From Atlanticothrix silvestris CENA357 (lineage in GTDB: Bacteria > Cyanobacteriota > Cyanobacteriia > Cyanobacteriales > Nostocaceae): 56,494 nt of DNA. Each line of letters opens with the position of its first letter. Within the stretch, counting starts at the first letter, position 1. Under the pieces are notes generated by a model, which was not told the DNA's origin, did no database searches, and saw only the letters and a program-made list of their open reading frames with translations. Shown here piece after piece: positions 1-7,988 of the stretch. Location: NCBI RefSeq assembly GCF_016056295.1, contig NZ_JAECZB010000020.1, positions 1-56,494 on the forward strand, read 5' to 3'. Position numbers and translations under genes: made by a program.

Positions 1-188
1 CACCTTTGTACTGTGGCACTTCCTCTTCCCAACACTACCGCTAAATCTTGTATTGTCCTTACCTGACCTATCTTTAGTAAATACAATGCTTGAATACGTT
101 CTTTTCCTAATGCTGTTTTCTGTTTTTTCAGCAGTTCACGTAATTCCTCTGCCGATTCTTCTATTTTTACTTTGGTGACTCCAGCCAT
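1..188 (-). CDS. IS630-family transposase, N-terminal fragment (cut by window edge)
   Basis: Translating the minus strand from the ATG at 186-188 gives MAGVTKVKIEESAEELRELL and then a helix-turn-helix segment containing LLKIGQVRTIQDLAVVLGRG. This is the winged-helix DNA-binding start typical of IS630-like transposases, in which a short N-terminal HTH domain precedes the DDE catalytic domain. About 62 codons are visible and the catalytic part lies outside the window. The gene reads away from the disrupted dprA fragment and begins about 60 bases inside the element end, as expected for this family. Whether it is complete or frameshifted cannot be judged here. Confidence 0.65.
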   Translation of the reverse strand, partial: MAGVTKVKIEESAEELRELLKKQKTALGKERIQALYLLKIGQVRTIQDLAVVLGRGSATVQR

Positions 189-248
189 GAACTTCTGCTC
201 ATATTTCTGACTTAACTATTTCTATCATTTTTTTAGTGAATTGGTATA
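1..248 (-). mobile_element. IS630-type insertion sequence, terminal part (continues beyond window)
   Basis: The dprA reading frame is lost abruptly at about 248, at a TATA sequence. Beyond that point lies a 60-base non-coding end followed by a helix-turn-helix transposase start at 188. IS630/Tc1-type elements insert at TA dinucleotides and have short non-coding ends, which fits. The terminal sequence TTAGTGAATTGGTATAAG has a near match at 4460-4478, so related ends may lie elsewhere in the window. Only one end is visible, so length and target-site duplication cannot be checked. Confidence 0.7.
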
Positions 249-561
249 AGCGGGGATAATCTGCATCTGCTGGTGTCCAAAAATAAGGATTTTCTTGCTG
301 GTGCTGGGTGAATAGTTGCTCTGGATTTAGACGCGATCGCTGTTGTATTACTTTTTCTAATGTTTGAAACCCAAAACCTTCGACTTCTCCTAACTGAGCC
401 TTGTTAGCCTTCCAAGCTATTGATAATGTGCCAAAGTGCTGTTGCAATCGTCGTAGTAATACTGGGCCAATCCCAGAAATTTGTGACCAAGCTAGCCAAT
501 ACGCACGTTCTTCTATCAATTGTCCATCCTCACACCCATTGGTTTGAGTATTCCCAAACAA
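249..561 (-). pseudogene. dprA: DNA-processing protein DprA, N-terminal fragment disrupted by IS
   Basis: The product has the cyanobacterial DprA N-terminus: ERAYWLAWSQISGIGPVLLR, then a helix-hairpin-helix-like GEVEGFGFQTLEK, then the start of the Rossmann domain at PADADYPRL. After that residue the frame enters the IS end, adds about 19 unrelated residues (YQFTKKMIEIV...) and stops at 199. Intact DprA is about 370 residues, so the RecA-loading Rossmann fold is missing. DprA protects incoming single-stranded DNA and loads RecA during natural transformation. The ATG at 561 adds about 14 residues before the conserved part; a TTG near 519 is an alternative start. The 3' half presumably lies beyond the IS, outside the window. 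Confidence 0.85.
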
Positions 562-633
562 GGATGATTTAATAAGAGACTTTCAAATAAAAAAATAATT
601 GATCACTGACAGGATTGACGCAAGCAAAATTTG

Positions 634-780
634 TCATTGCGACCAGATTGCAGCGCTTCGCTTGCAACAGGCTCCGTGTAGGGAAGCAATCCCAAAGTTT
701 TAGGCGGTTACGTCGCTATCGTACCCTCCAAGAAGGCTAACGCTAACGTAATAACGTAATAACGTAACCACGTGAATTTT
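634..780. repeat. dispersed REP-like repeat fragment with short tandem AACGTAAT units
   Basis: The segment GCAGCGCTTCGCTTGC followed by GGGAAGCAATCCCAAAG resembles the GC-richer extragenic repeats common in Nostoc genomes. It is followed by a short array of AACGTAAT-like units at about 744-768. It contrasts in composition with the AT-rich surroundings. Confidence 0.45.
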
Positions 781-1633
781 GCGTAAGTCCTAGCTGAGTA
801 AGCATGGTAAAAGGATAATAGTTACTAAAAATTACCAGAGTCAGGAAATAGCTGAGAAATATGCAAGCATCTGCTAATGTAGCCTTAACAAACTAGTTTC
901 ACATAAGAGCTTTTTTCTCATCTCACGGGTATTTAAACGTAGCCTTATAAAGTCACAGCTTATAGATTCTGAATCATAAATGTTTTTTATTATACGGTTG
1001 TATTTTTGAGTATTATTTCGTAGTTATTTTCAGAAATTAACTCTGAATTTTTATATAATTGATTTTACCATAAATTGCTACACACCTTACATTGCAAGCT
1101 TTTTGGTTTTATTATTAATTTGTTAAGTAAATTCTTATACTAATAGTTCTATTTTATAAAATTATTTACTTCTTTGGGTATACGTACAATTCATTAGGTA
1201 TAGTGGTACTTTTCTAAAGAGAACTCAAAATAATCCTTAGCAATAGCACTAGAACCTTTACGTTCTAAATTTTCCTAGGGAAAGATTTGAATTTTTCAAC
1301 AGTTTTAATTTAAGAGACGAGTTAAAAAAGTAAATTTTAGCTCTTCTATTAGCTGAAAGTGCAAATGAACTGAAATACTGATAGTGGATGCAATACGGTT
1401 TAGATAATCTCTTGAAGCATAGAGAAAAGGAAATTATTGTCTAGTATTCTTCTTTCCCTGTTTCTCTTTCCCTAAAGAACTTCATTTTTATCTTTGCTGT
1501 ATTTACTAATGAGTGAGGTTTATGCAGAATCAGTGTACCAAAATCGGAAATGTTCAAAACAAAGGCCTATTTACTACCTAGTTTATGGATATTACCTGCG
1601 TAGTGGACTGACACAGCTAAAATAGTGCGTTAG

Positions 1634-1709
1634 GTGTAGGTTGGGTTTTGCTTTGCTCAACCCAACACTAGTCAGGATATTAGGTTTCATTCATCGACCC
1701 AACCTACAC
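1634..1709. repeat. inverted repeat, 13-bp arms
   Basis: GTGTAGGTTGGGT at 1634-1646 is the exact reverse complement of 1697-1709, with an internal CAACCCAAC at about 1658. The GTAGGTTGGGTT motif is a frequent cyanobacterial extragenic repeat. No coding function is indicated. Confidence 0.6.
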
Positions 1710-2323
1710 ATTTTTTTGCATCAATTTATCCTTCCCACGCCAATAGTGTCAGTCAAAATTATATGCAAATAAGACTGCTTCAAGAAAAGAGGATAGGAAA
1801 GCCTCATTATTCTTATGTTATTAGGGATTGATACACACTGTGATATTTTATAGTGATCTCTGCTACTAGCTATACCTACGCACAAACTCATGCTTTTGTT
1901 ATGTAACGCCCTAAAAATTCCCTAATTCAGGTTGATGTTTTTAAACTTGAAGGTATAAGTTGGATTGCCATTCAATTTCATACAATTCATGCAACAAATG
2001 TGGTACTTGGTACGCTTGGTATTTAATTTAAAACGATTATAGGTACTACTGGCGAATCATTCAACTAGTTATGCAACAGGTTGCATGAGGCATTTATTAG
2101 GTCTCAGTATAACAGGCATTAAAGATAGTTTTTTTGAGCTATTTAGCGGCTCCTATTTTGGTGAAGTACATTTTTAAAGCTAGAAAATATTTATGTGTAC
2201 CTCAGTTGATTATGAAACGCTTTAAACTGATTTCACATACTTGAATTGATGTAATAACAAAGACATTTACCATTGATTAAGTTGAGAACAGCTCAACTGT
2301 CGTAGGTATGTTTATGCAGAATC

Positions 2324-2584
2324 ATGAAAATGAAGAATAAAATACACGACTACAGCCAATTAGTTTGGGGAAGAGATTACGTATTTGAACTGCTAAATGA
2401 AGGAACAGGAGGGTATATGACTGGAATAGGAAAATCGATTGAATTAGGTGACTATATTATTTTGCGGCACAGTTGCCAAGTTTATCAATATCAAGTTGAG
2501 GAAATAAACTACTATCGCCATCCACCTGATATATATATAGCTTTACTGAATAATCCTAGATACCACCCACCAAATGCACATTAG
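2324..2584 (+). CDS. small conserved-looking hypothetical protein (86 aa)
   Basis: The product is 86 residues, soluble, with no signal peptide or membrane segment. It contains GKSIELGDYIILRHSCQVYQ followed by YQVEEINYYRHPPDIYIALL, which looks like a small beta-barrel fold. I recall similar short proteins in Nostocales but cannot name a family. It is the first gene before the exopolysaccharide operon, 73 bases upstream of the initiating sugar transferase and on the same strand, so it may share the promoter region. ATG codons at 2324 and 2330 are both possible starts, and neither has a strong ribosome-binding site. Confidence 0.6.
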   Translation: MKMKNKIHDYSQLVWGRDYVFELLNEGTGGYMTGIGKSIELGDYIILRHSCQVYQYQVEEINYYRHPPDIYIALLNNPRYHPPNAH

Positions 2585-2657
2585 CTTCGTTTTGTACTGA
2601 CTTGTGGCTGAATTATCATCTAGTTAATTAAACGTACATAAACAAAGGAGGATAGAA

Positions 2658-4088
2658 ATGATAACAACTAGCTCCATACCATTAGGAAATTTGAAGTCCG
2701 ATTTAAGATCTGCTAAAGGTGCAATCAAAAAAAGAGGACTAGCTATCAAAATACTCCAGTTAATAGCACTTATCTTGCTAGATGCAACATCTCTAATTTT
2801 GGCATGGAAACTAGCAGCATTTTACGAAACTTCGTTAGAGTCACATTTGAAAGCACAAGCATCTTTTGAACTGATAATTTTAATAGTTCAATTAGGGATA
2901 ATTGCATCCAAAGGATTATATGATGTACGCGTTCCTAGTTGTAATTATGCTCGCTTGATTACAGCAATTTCCCTGTCAAACTTTTTCCTCTTATTGATTG
3001 CGTTTTTTTATGAACCTAATTTTTATGTGTCACGCTCGACTTTTATAATGTTCTGGCTGCTGTCTGTCGTTTTTATCTGTACTACTCGCTTCATATTTTA
3101 TGTTGCTACTAGAAATCTTTATAAACTAGGAGTAATTCGTTATCCAGTTTTTTTGATCACAGATGTAGAAGAACAAGATAATAACGTTAAGCTAATCGAA
3201 AAAGAAAATTGTTACAAACTGATTGGTGTAGCTGAAGCTAGTTCTCTAGATAGACATAACCGAGAAGTAATACTAGAATTCCTTTATAACCAAGATGTCC
3301 TTGAGGTTTTTGTTTCTTGGAATGCAATAAAGAAACGTTTGTATCTTTATTGGTATTTTTTGAGTGCTGGTATTACTCTACAGATTTTACCAATAGAGAG
3401 GGAAATTTTGCCATCTAAGTCTAAATTGTCAATGATTGGTGACGTACCCTGTCTGACAATTCCAGCGCCACTTATTGCAGGTGGCGATTTTTGGGTAAAG
3501 CGGTGCTTTGATATTGTCTGTACGATTATTTTGCTATTACTTCTATCACCTGTATGTCTGATAATTGCTCTGCTAATTAAGCTAGATTCTCCTGGCCCAG
3601 TTTTTTTCAAGCAGAACCGAATTGGTCTACATTGTAAGCAGTTCAAAATATGGAAATTTCGGACAATGAATATAAATGCAGAGAAATTGCTAGAAACTCT
3701 AGAAGCAAAAAATGAGATCAAGGATGGTATTCTGTTTAAATTGAAAGATGACCCTCGTATCACACGAATTGGCAAATTATTGCGTCTTTACAGTTTGGAT
3801 GAATTACCACAACTATTTAATGTTTTATTAGGAGAAATGAGTTTAGTTGGCCCTCGTCCTCACACTATTAGAGATGTAGAGAGGTTTCAAGCAAACCATT
3901 TTATTCGCCAAGAAGTTCTTCCCGGTATTACTGGATTGTGGCAGGTTTCTGGCCGATCTAATATTGATAATTTTGAAGATGGTGTGAAATTAGATATCAT
4001 CTACATTGAAAATTGGTCTCTCTGGCTAGATCTGAAAATTTTGTTAAAAACAGTCAAGGTTGTTTTGCAGAAAACAGGTGCATATTAA
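2658..4088 (+). CDS. exopolysaccharide initiating sugar-phosphate transferase (polyprenyl glycosylphosphotransferase)
   Basis: This enzyme would transfer a sugar-1-phosphate from a nucleotide sugar to undecaprenyl phosphate, the first step of repeat-unit assembly at the inner membrane. The 476-residue protein has four or five N-terminal membrane segments (about residues 30-150), a nucleotide-binding-like middle part, a further hydrophobic hairpin at about 284-305, and the bacterial sugar transferase domain at about 278-476. Signature pieces are DSPGPVFFKQNRIG, FKIWKFRTM, LDELPQLFNVLLGEMSLVGP and GITGLWQVSGRS. Length and layout match the WcaJ/ExoY-type family. A strong AAAGGAGGAT ribosome-binding site (2645-2654) supports the ATG at 2658. 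The sugar specificity is unknown. It heads the EPS locus. Confidence 0.93.
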   Translation: MITTSSIPLGNLKSDLRSAKGAIKKRGLAIKILQLIALILLDATSLILAWKLAAFYETSLESHLKAQASFELIILIVQLGIIASKGLYDVRVPSCNYARLITAISLSNFFLLLIAFFYEPNFYVSRSTFIMFWLLSVVFICTTRFIFYVATRNLYKLGVIRYPVFLITDVEEQDNNVKLIEKENCYKLIGVAEASSLDRHNREVILEFLYNQDVLEVFVSWNAIKKRLYLYWYFLSAGITLQILPIEREILPSKSKLSMIGDVPCLTIPAPLIAGGDFWVKRCFDIVCTIILLLLLSPVCLIIALLIKLDSPGPVFFKQNRIGLHCKQFKIWKFRTMNINAEKLLETLEAKNEIKDGILFKLKDDPRITRIGKLLRLYSLDELPQLFNVLLGEMSLVGPRPHTIRDVERFQANHFIRQEVLPGITGLWQVSGRSNIDNFEDGVKLDIIYIENWSLWLDLKILLKTVKVVLQKTGAY

Positions 4089-4144
4089 AGTCGATATTAC
4101 AGTAGCCACACTAATTAATAATGATTATAAAGGGAGAAGTTAAA

Positions 4145-4161
4145 GGCAACCGACGGTTGCC
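4145..4161 (+). terminator. short perfect hairpin downstream of the sugar transferase
   Basis: GGCAACC-GAC-GGTTGCC forms a 7-bp GC-rich stem with a 3-base loop, 57 bases after the stop at 4088. No run of T follows, so it may be a processing or stabilising element rather than an intrinsic terminator. Confidence 0.4.
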
Positions 4162-4308
4162 TGTCAAAGAACATGCTATTCTCACCTAAAGTGAAATAGC
4201 ATTAATTCAAGCCCCCGGATTTATCTAGCTTGAAAATAGGGAACAGAGAATAGGGAAAGAAAAATTTTCATATCCTGGTTGTGAGATTTTCCCGTGATTG
4301 ACCGTCTC

Positions 4309-4376
4309 GAAAAGTTGAGCCACTTCTCTCCGCAAGAAGTGGCTCAGGAGGGTTTCCCTCCCGCAGAACTTTTCGC
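4309..4376. repeat. multi-hairpin (three-way-junction) palindromic element
   Basis: Outer arms CGAAAAGTT (4309-4317) and AACTTTTCG (4368-4376) pair over 9 bp. Inside are a hairpin with an 11-bp stem (4318-4328 with 4336-4346) and a second with a 6-bp GGAGGG/CCCTCC stem (4348-4362). The folding is exact by sequence. The GGTTTCCCTCCCGCAG part resembles dispersed Nostoc repeats, so a mobile extragenic repeat is the likeliest nature; a structured RNA is an alternative. Confidence 0.6.
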
Positions 4377-4951
4377 TCTTATTAGAAAATTAACCAAACC
4401 AATTATTGCATCTATTGCCCGAAGGCAATATATTTTGGTGGCTTTATCTGTAGCTGGCTTTTAGAGAATTGGTATAAGGTACGTTTCCCGTTTCCCCTGG
4501 TACTAAAAAAGTGTTGCATTATCAATCAAGTAGCTGTATACTAAAAGTAGGTTTTCTAAAAAGCGTTCATACAAAGATAATTCCAGCGCATTTCAAAAAT
4601 TTGAAGATATCAATTGAACACAATTAATAGAAAACTCAAGTATGTGTTCTGTTGTGTGTGATTAATATCCATGATGAGTTATGGTCTATAAACCATTTAC
4701 TCTACTGATATTTAATTCAAAGATTGGATATTTTCATCATCGTGATCCCTATTTCTTGTTGAGCGATAAACAACATTCCAAAAAACAACAAATTCAGCCA
4801 ATAAATCATGATGGTTGATTTGTAACTGATAATTACTATCTAATTAATGATGGCACGTTTTTAAGTTTTGCAAGAGTAAGTTAGCCATATCTGCAAATCG
4901 GAAATTTTTGCTTTTATCCAAATATTCTTTTGAATAAATCAGGTAAGCAAG

Positions 4952-5401
4952 ATGAAATTGATGTTAGTATGTACATCGGGTGGTCACTTTGCAACCATGA
5001 CAAGCTTAAAGTCTTTTTGGTCACTGCATGAAAGAGTATGGATCAGTGACCGTAAAAGAGATACAGAAATACTTGAAAAGGCTGAAAGAGTTCATTGGAT
5101 GCCTTATCAAGCGCCAAGAGATCTATTAGCTATGATAGCTAACATTCCCAAAACTCTCCAAGTTATTCGTTTAGAAAAACCCGATGCAATTATCTCAACG
5201 GGAGCTAGTATAGCTATCAATTTCGCATTCATAGCTAAACTTCTTGGAATCCGATTCATTTACATTGAAAGTATTTCTCGCGCTCAAGAATTAAGTGTTT
5301 CCGGAAACTTAGTTTACTTAGTATGCGATGAGTTTTATGTTCAATGGCCAGAGTTATGCCAAAAATACCCTAGAGCGATTTTTAAAGGATATGCATCATG
5401 A
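4952..5401 (+). CDS. PssD/Alg14-type glycosyltransferase subunit
   Basis: The 149-residue protein starts MKLMLVCTSGGHFATM and contains PDAIISTGASIAINFAFIAK and IYIESISRAQ, the hallmarks of the Alg14/PssD half of split GT28-like glycosyltransferases. In this family the membrane-anchored Alg14-like subunit recruits the catalytic Alg13-like partner to the lipid-linked acceptor. The gene overlaps the next one by four bases (ATGA), so the two are translationally coupled. It would add an early sugar to the undecaprenyl-linked unit; PssD/PssE in rhizobia add glucuronic acid, but the sugar here is not known. The length is close to family norm. Confidence 0.85.
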   Translation: MKLMLVCTSGGHFATMTSLKSFWSLHERVWISDRKRDTEILEKAERVHWMPYQAPRDLLAMIANIPKTLQVIRLEKPDAIISTGASIAINFAFIAKLLGIRFIYIESISRAQELSVSGNLVYLVCDEFYVQWPELCQKYPRAIFKGYAS

Positions 5402-5895
5402 TTTTAATGACATTAGGGACTGTTTCATTTCCATTTGACCGTGCTGTATTGTGGTTAAAAATCTTGATAGAACGCGGTGTGATTTCTGAGTCTGTGTTTT
5501 TGCAATATGGTTACAGCGATGTTTCTGTATTAAAAGGATATTCTCAAGTCACTTTAGAGCCAACAGTTACTTTAGATGAGCTAGTCAAGTTAGTAAATGC
5601 CTCTCGCTTGGTTATTTCTCATGCTGGCCAAGGATCTACAAGAATGCTTGCAGCACAAGGGTCAAATTTTATTCTTTTACCAAGACTCAAACGCTATGGT
5701 GAGCATGTTGATGACCATCAATTATTATTTGCTAAAGCTGTTGGTAAGTTGGGTATCAAAAGTTTTCTATCTCTAGATGAATTTGCTCAAGGCGTGTTAG
5801 AGCCACCACCTTATTTTCAGCAAAAGATATTTAATACTCCCCGACTGACCGATTATCTCTTGGTGCAATATCCTCCAGAAAAGATAGCTGTTTAG
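5398..5895 (+). CDS. PssE/Alg13-type glycosyltransferase catalytic subunit
   Basis: The 165-residue protein resembles the C-terminal half of GT28 enzymes. It opens MILMTLGTVSFPFDRAVLWL and carries the nucleotide-sugar-binding segment LVISHAGQGSTRMLAAQG, followed by LPRLKRYGEHVDDHQLLFAK. This is the Alg13/PssE subunit that works with the product of the preceding gene, which it overlaps by four bases. The pair should act on the cytoplasmic face of the inner membrane as the second sugar-adding step of the exopolysaccharide repeat unit. The sugar donor cannot be read from sequence. Confidence 0.85.
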   Translation: MILMTLGTVSFPFDRAVLWLKILIERGVISESVFLQYGYSDVSVLKGYSQVTLEPTVTLDELVKLVNASRLVISHAGQGSTRMLAAQGSNFILLPRLKRYGEHVDDHQLLFAKAVGKLGIKSFLSLDEFAQGVLEPPPYFQQKIFNTPRLTDYLLVQYPPEKIAV

Positions 5896-5942
5896 TGGAG
5901 TAATTAAATTTTTTTAATTTTTAGTTATTGAGGTTGAAAGTT

Positions 5943-7988
5943 GTGAAGATATCTGCAATCTTACAAAGGTATTGGCTTCCTCTAGTTGTTTTACACACTA
6001 TTACCCTTGGTGGTGCATTTAGTATAGCTATGTTATCACCACGTACTTGGACAGCTAACACTCAGCTAATTTTGCCAGATACCACAAATAGCTTGGATGC
6101 AAGTTTAGGTATCTTGGGACAAATTAAAGACCAAGGAGTTGCTTTTACTAATGAACTCAATCCATTACAAGTACAGACTTCTATTATCACCAGCGATGAT
6201 GTTATTCGTCCTGTTTGGTTAACTGACCCTGAAAGAGATAAATTTCGCAGTCTGGGAATTTACAAAAAATTGTTTAAGGTTAAACCTGTAGATCAATCCA
6301 CAACTATTAGTTTGGAAGTTACAGGTTCCCTGCCGGAACTGACAATAAAAAGATCAGAAAGGCTACTTTTAAGTTATCAGCGTCGTTTAAATGAACTTCG
6401 TCAAGGAACTTCTGATACTCGACAGCAGTTCAGTCAAATGCAACTTCAAAAAGCGGAACATGATTTGCGGCTAGCCAAGGAGAAATTAGGACAATTCAAA
6501 ACATCTACAGGGTTGATTAACGATGAGCAACAGACTAGAAATTTAATTGAAGCAATTAAAGGTTTGAGAACTATAGAAACCGATGTAGGCTCTCAAGCAA
6601 AAGCTGCCAGAACTCGCTCGCAAATTTTGAGTCAAAGATTGGAGATGACTCCACAACAGGCGATTAATTCTCTACGTTTAAGTCAAAATAAAGAGTATCA
6701 AGCACTACGACAAAAATTGTCGGAAGTTGACACAGAACTCGCATTTCAAAAAGGTGATCTGACTGAACAACACCCCCGTGTCCAGTCGTTGCAAGAAAAG
6801 CAATATTCATTAAATGCTGCACTCAACCAACAGTTAAATTCACTCCTTCCTAATACTGAAGGAATTGATACTAGTTTTGGTGGTAATAACTTCCAAGAAG
6901 CGACAATGAATTTGATTGTAGATTTGATTCAAGCTGATAGTGATAGTCAAGCTCTAGAACAGCAAGCTAAACAGATTCAAAGTCAAGTGCAGAGTTTAAA
7001 TGCCGAATTGAGTTCTATTTCTACTAAACAAGGAGAATTTTTAGATTTGCAACGCCAATATGAAATAGCTGAAGGCATTTACAAAGGTATTGTGGCTCAG
7101 TTAGAGCAAGCGAAAATCAGTGCTTTTAGTTCTTATCCTAACGTGCAAATTCTCGATTCACCAACTGTTGATCCCAAACCAACAAGCCCCAAACTCTCTT
7201 TGGTTGCTCTTGGTGCGATTTTGTCATCAATTCTTGGTAGCTTTGCAACTGTGACATATTTAGAATCTCGTAACTCACTGCTGAAAGTTAAAGACTTACA
7301 AGAAATTGAGTTACCAATTTTAGCAAGAATTCCTACTCTCGAAGCTTCGACTATGGGGTTAAAATTGGAATCTGTATCGGAAATTGGATTTCAACGCTTG
7401 GCTTCAACCCTCAGCTTGATGTCTTTAGAAAACCGCCGTTTAATGGTTAGTAGTTCTATATCTGGTGAAGGTAAAACCACAGTAACGATTGGACTTGCGA
7501 CAGCATTATCAGTGTTGGGTTTCCGAGTATTGGTGGTAGATGGCGATTTCCATAAAACAAAACTGAGCAAGTATTTTGGGTATACTCTACCACGAGAGAC
7601 AAATACTTTACCTTCGCCAATACCTGTAAGTTCAAAATTAGATTTTTTACCAGCACCTTCGATACCAACAGGTAAGGTGATGGAATTTGTGGCGCGAGGA
7701 AAATTTGAAGAGTACATGAATAGATCTCAAAAGTTGGGCAACTATGATTATGTAATTGTTGATACTGCTGCTGTGAACTCAACAGGCGAAACACCTTTGA
7801 TGGCCAAAACATTGGCTAATGTGTTGTTAGTTGTGAAGTTGGGAGTGAGCGATCGCCATATGCTGCAAGAAAGTTTAGAACAACTTGTACGTCATAATGC
7901 CCAAATCATTGGTTTTGCGTTGAATGGAGTCGAGCAAGGGGGAGAAAAGTACGTTTACAAACAGGATGTTCAGCAGGTTAGAGCATGA
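5943..7988 (+). CDS. polysaccharide co-polymerase with tyrosine autokinase domain (Wzc/GumC type)
   Basis: This protein should control chain length and export of the polymer. It has a membrane segment near residues 8-35, a periplasmic Wzz-type domain with long coiled coils (about 150-390), a second membrane segment near 420-440, and a cytoplasmic BY-kinase domain. Kinase motifs are Walker A SISGEGKTTV (about 503-512), Walker A' VLVVDGDFHKTKL and Walker B YVIVDTAA. The tail has only two tyrosines (YVYKQD), poor for a BY-kinase cluster. The GTG at 5943 is preferred because TGAGG lies 9 bases upstream; a TTG at 5928 would add five residues. The stop overlaps the next start by four bases. Confidence 0.9.
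   Translation: MKISAILQRYWLPLVVLHTITLGGAFSIAMLSPRTWTANTQLILPDTTNSLDASLGILGQIKDQGVAFTNELNPLQVQTSIITSDDVIRPVWLTDPERDKFRSLGIYKKLFKVKPVDQSTTISLEVTGSLPELTIKRSERLLLSYQRRLNELRQGTSDTRQQFSQMQLQKAEHDLRLAKEKLGQFKTSTGLINDEQQTRNLIEAIKGLRTIETDVGSQAKAARTRSQILSQRLEMTPQQAINSLRLSQNKEYQALRQKLSEVDTELAFQKGDLTEQHPRVQSLQEKQYSLNAALNQQLNSLLPNTEGIDTSFGGNNFQEATMNLIVDLIQADSDSQALEQQAKQIQSQVQSLNAELSSISTKQGEFLDLQRQYEIAEGIYKGIVAQLEQAKISAFSSYPNVQILDSPTVDPKPTSPKLSLVALGAILSSILGSFATVTYLESRNSLLKVKDLQEIELPILARIPTLEASTMGLKLESVSEIGFQRLASTLSLMSLENRRLMVSSSISGEGKTTVTIGLATALSVLGFRVLVVDGDFHKTKLSKYFGYTLPRETNTLPSPIPVSSKLDFLPAPSIPTGKVMEFVARGKFEEYMNRSQKLGNYDYVIVDTAAVNSTGETPLMAKTLANVLLVVKLGVSDRHMLQESLEQLVRHNAQIIGFALNGVEQGGEKYVYKQDVQQVRA

Larger units (their letters stand above)
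562..2323. other. 1.76-kb gene-free, AT-rich region upstream of the EPS locus
   Basis: No convincing coding sequence was found on either strand. The stretch holds a dispersed-repeat fragment (about 634-780) and a 13-bp inverted repeat (1634-1709). Promoter elements for the downstream exopolysaccharide genes probably lie in its right half, but none could be fixed by eye. Confidence 0.5.
4089..4951. other. 863-bp intergenic region with several hairpins
   Basis: No supported gene. It contains a perfect GGCAACC/GGTTGCC hairpin (4145-4161), a multi-hairpin repeat element (4309-4376) and an IS-end-like TTTTAGAGAATTGGTATAAGG at about 4458. A 45-codon ORF at 4681-4818 has no recognisable features and a weak start, so it is not called. 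Confidence 0.5.

Noticed and set aside
3347-3775. 142-aa minus-strand ORF inside the sugar transferase gene
   Set aside because: It is antisense to a clearly conserved catalytic domain and has no features of its own.
4681-4818. 45-codon ORF starting MVYKPFTLLIFNSK
   Set aside because: No ribosome-binding site of quality, no recognisable motif, and it is the length expected by chance in AT-rich DNA.
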